From contig NC_079877.1 of NCBI RefSeq assembly GCF_029227915.1, positions 7,504,001-7,568,000 of the forward strand: a stretch of 64,000 nucleotides of DNA, given 5' to 3'. The stretch is from Hydractinia symbiolongicarpus. Taxonomy: Eukaryota; Cnidaria; Hydrozoa; Anthoathecata; Hydractiniidae. The notes under the pieces are model-generated. The model worked only from the letters and a program-made list of their open reading frames with translations, was not told the origin of the DNA and ran no database searches. Both the position numbers and the translations under genes were made by a program. Shown in pieces: positions 63,801-64,000 of the stretch (position 1 is its first letter; every line of letters starts with the position of its first letter).

Positions 63801-64000
63801 TCATTGACTTTCTAACGGTGTCAATCCGTTTGAATTAAAACGGTTGCGTCACACATTCGTACCAACATGTATTTAGTGATATTTTTCCGATATTACTAAG
63901 TTGTATCGCTTTCAACAGTGAAACGATTGACTGTGGGACTTAGTTGAACTGATTTCGGACTTTGACCTTATAAATGTGATAAATGAGTCATTTTGACTAC
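60830..64000 (+). repeat. Right-hand block repeating the 54.8-57 kb order
   Basis: This follows the sequence of types seen from 54,830. It includes TTTTTCAAGGTGTC at 61,199, the CGCACCCTGAAG monomer at about 61,676-61,927, the GACAACAAGAAATG monomer at about 62,129, an extra GGGCTTTG monomer at about 62,340-62,710, then the GATAAAGAAGTC monomer at 62,859-63,053. A chimera at about 62,770-62,790 joins CCGATAATACTA directly to GGTTGCATCGCTTTTAACTG. The array runs off the right edge at 64,000, mid-monomer. Confidence 0.7.

Larger units (their letters stand above)
1..64000. repeat. Satellite DNA array, ~373 bp monomer, head to tail
   Basis: The window is filled by one tandem repeat. Landmarks recurring once per unit include CATTTCATTGA, CGTACCAACATGTATTTAG, GACCTTATAAATG, GACATGATTGCTGGAA, ACTGTGGGACCAATCC and GCTGAAGAAATAGAGACAG. 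The spacing is 371.8-373.0 bp, so about 172 units fit. All units read in the same direction and none is interrupted by foreign sequence. A hand-assembled typical unit of 373 bp has 63 C, 73 G and 15 CpG. Monomers differ by scattered substitutions and small indels, often in A or T runs. The unit is near twice a nucleosomal spacing, a common satellite length; that link is inference. I do not recognise the family by name. Cellular role is unknown; heterochromatin or centromere-associated DNA is the most likely class. Confidence 0.97.

Noticed and set aside
1-64000. CRISPR array
   Set aside because: Units are ~373 bp with no short-repeat and unique-spacer pattern.
1-64000. CENP-B box (NTTCGNNNNANNCGGGN)
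   Set aside because: TTCG occurs in each monomer (ATTCGTACC, TATTCGGATATT) but is not followed at the right distance by CGGG, and the few GCGGGAC sites lack TTCG upstream.
1-64000. Transposon or retroelement insertion
   Set aside because: The ~373 bp register continues through the window, apart from the ~20 bp insertion at 45.6 kb, with no long unique insert, terminal repeats or reverse transcriptase-like frame.
1-64000. Firm assignment to a centromere or to a named species satellite
   Set aside because: Length, HOR structure and A+T content are compatible with a centromere, but no sequence hallmark that I recognise proves location or taxon.

Overview
The whole 64 kb window is one uninterrupted tandem satellite DNA array. 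A unit of about 372-373 bp is repeated head to tail roughly 172 times, always in the same orientation. I found no gene, RNA gene, transposon, inversion or unique sequence. The unit is about 36.5% G+C (136 of 373 bases counted in one hand-assembled typical monomer). Long non-coding satellite with nested higher-order repeats points to eukaryotic heterochromatin, either pericentromeric, centromeric or subtelomeric. I do not recognise the family and cannot name the organism. CpG is not depleted (15 seen against about 12.3 expected per monomer), which favours a genome with little CpG methylation, such as many invertebrates; this is an inference.

Monomers fall into several subfamilies. The most useful marker is a subfamily carrying TTGGYGGTATAAT where most others carry CTTTCTAACGGTGTCAAT. 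It occurs 24 times, and every spacing is close to a whole number of monomers. A second subfamily (GAGGGAAAAGGTCTC, then CATTAGGCTCTGTGG) also sets the register. The order of subfamilies gives higher-order repeats (HORs) of many lengths.

Layout: 1-1,230 is a marker-bearing end segment paralogous to 27,565-28,795. 835-6,860 is a uniform block of exact 373 bp spacing without marker monomers. 6,830-12,780 holds hexamer and octamer duplications. 13,235-15,470 is a trimer duplication with a conversion-like patch. 14,440-19,910 is a hexamer HOR of about 2,234 bp. 19,910-22,140 is a pentamer/trimer variant. 22,140-28,390 is an 11-mer duplication of 4,094 bp. 28,390-35,240 holds dimer, heptamer and decamer paralogies. 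35,240-40,360 is a mixed, more diverged zone. 40,360-44,104 is a nearly perfect pentamer duplication of 1,862 bp. 44,104-46,925 is mixed, with a local micro-duplication. 46,925-54,377 is four copies of a 1,859 bp pentamer. 54,377-64,000 lacks the marker and shows monomer, dimer, hexamer and about 17-mer (6.34 kb) periodicities.

Short open frames recur on both strands (83, 64 and 62 codons). They are fixed by the repeat itself and are not supported as genes. The interest lies in array architecture: several recent duplications, breakpoints that can be placed within about 20 bp, one conversion-like tract, and internal dyad symmetries in every monomer.
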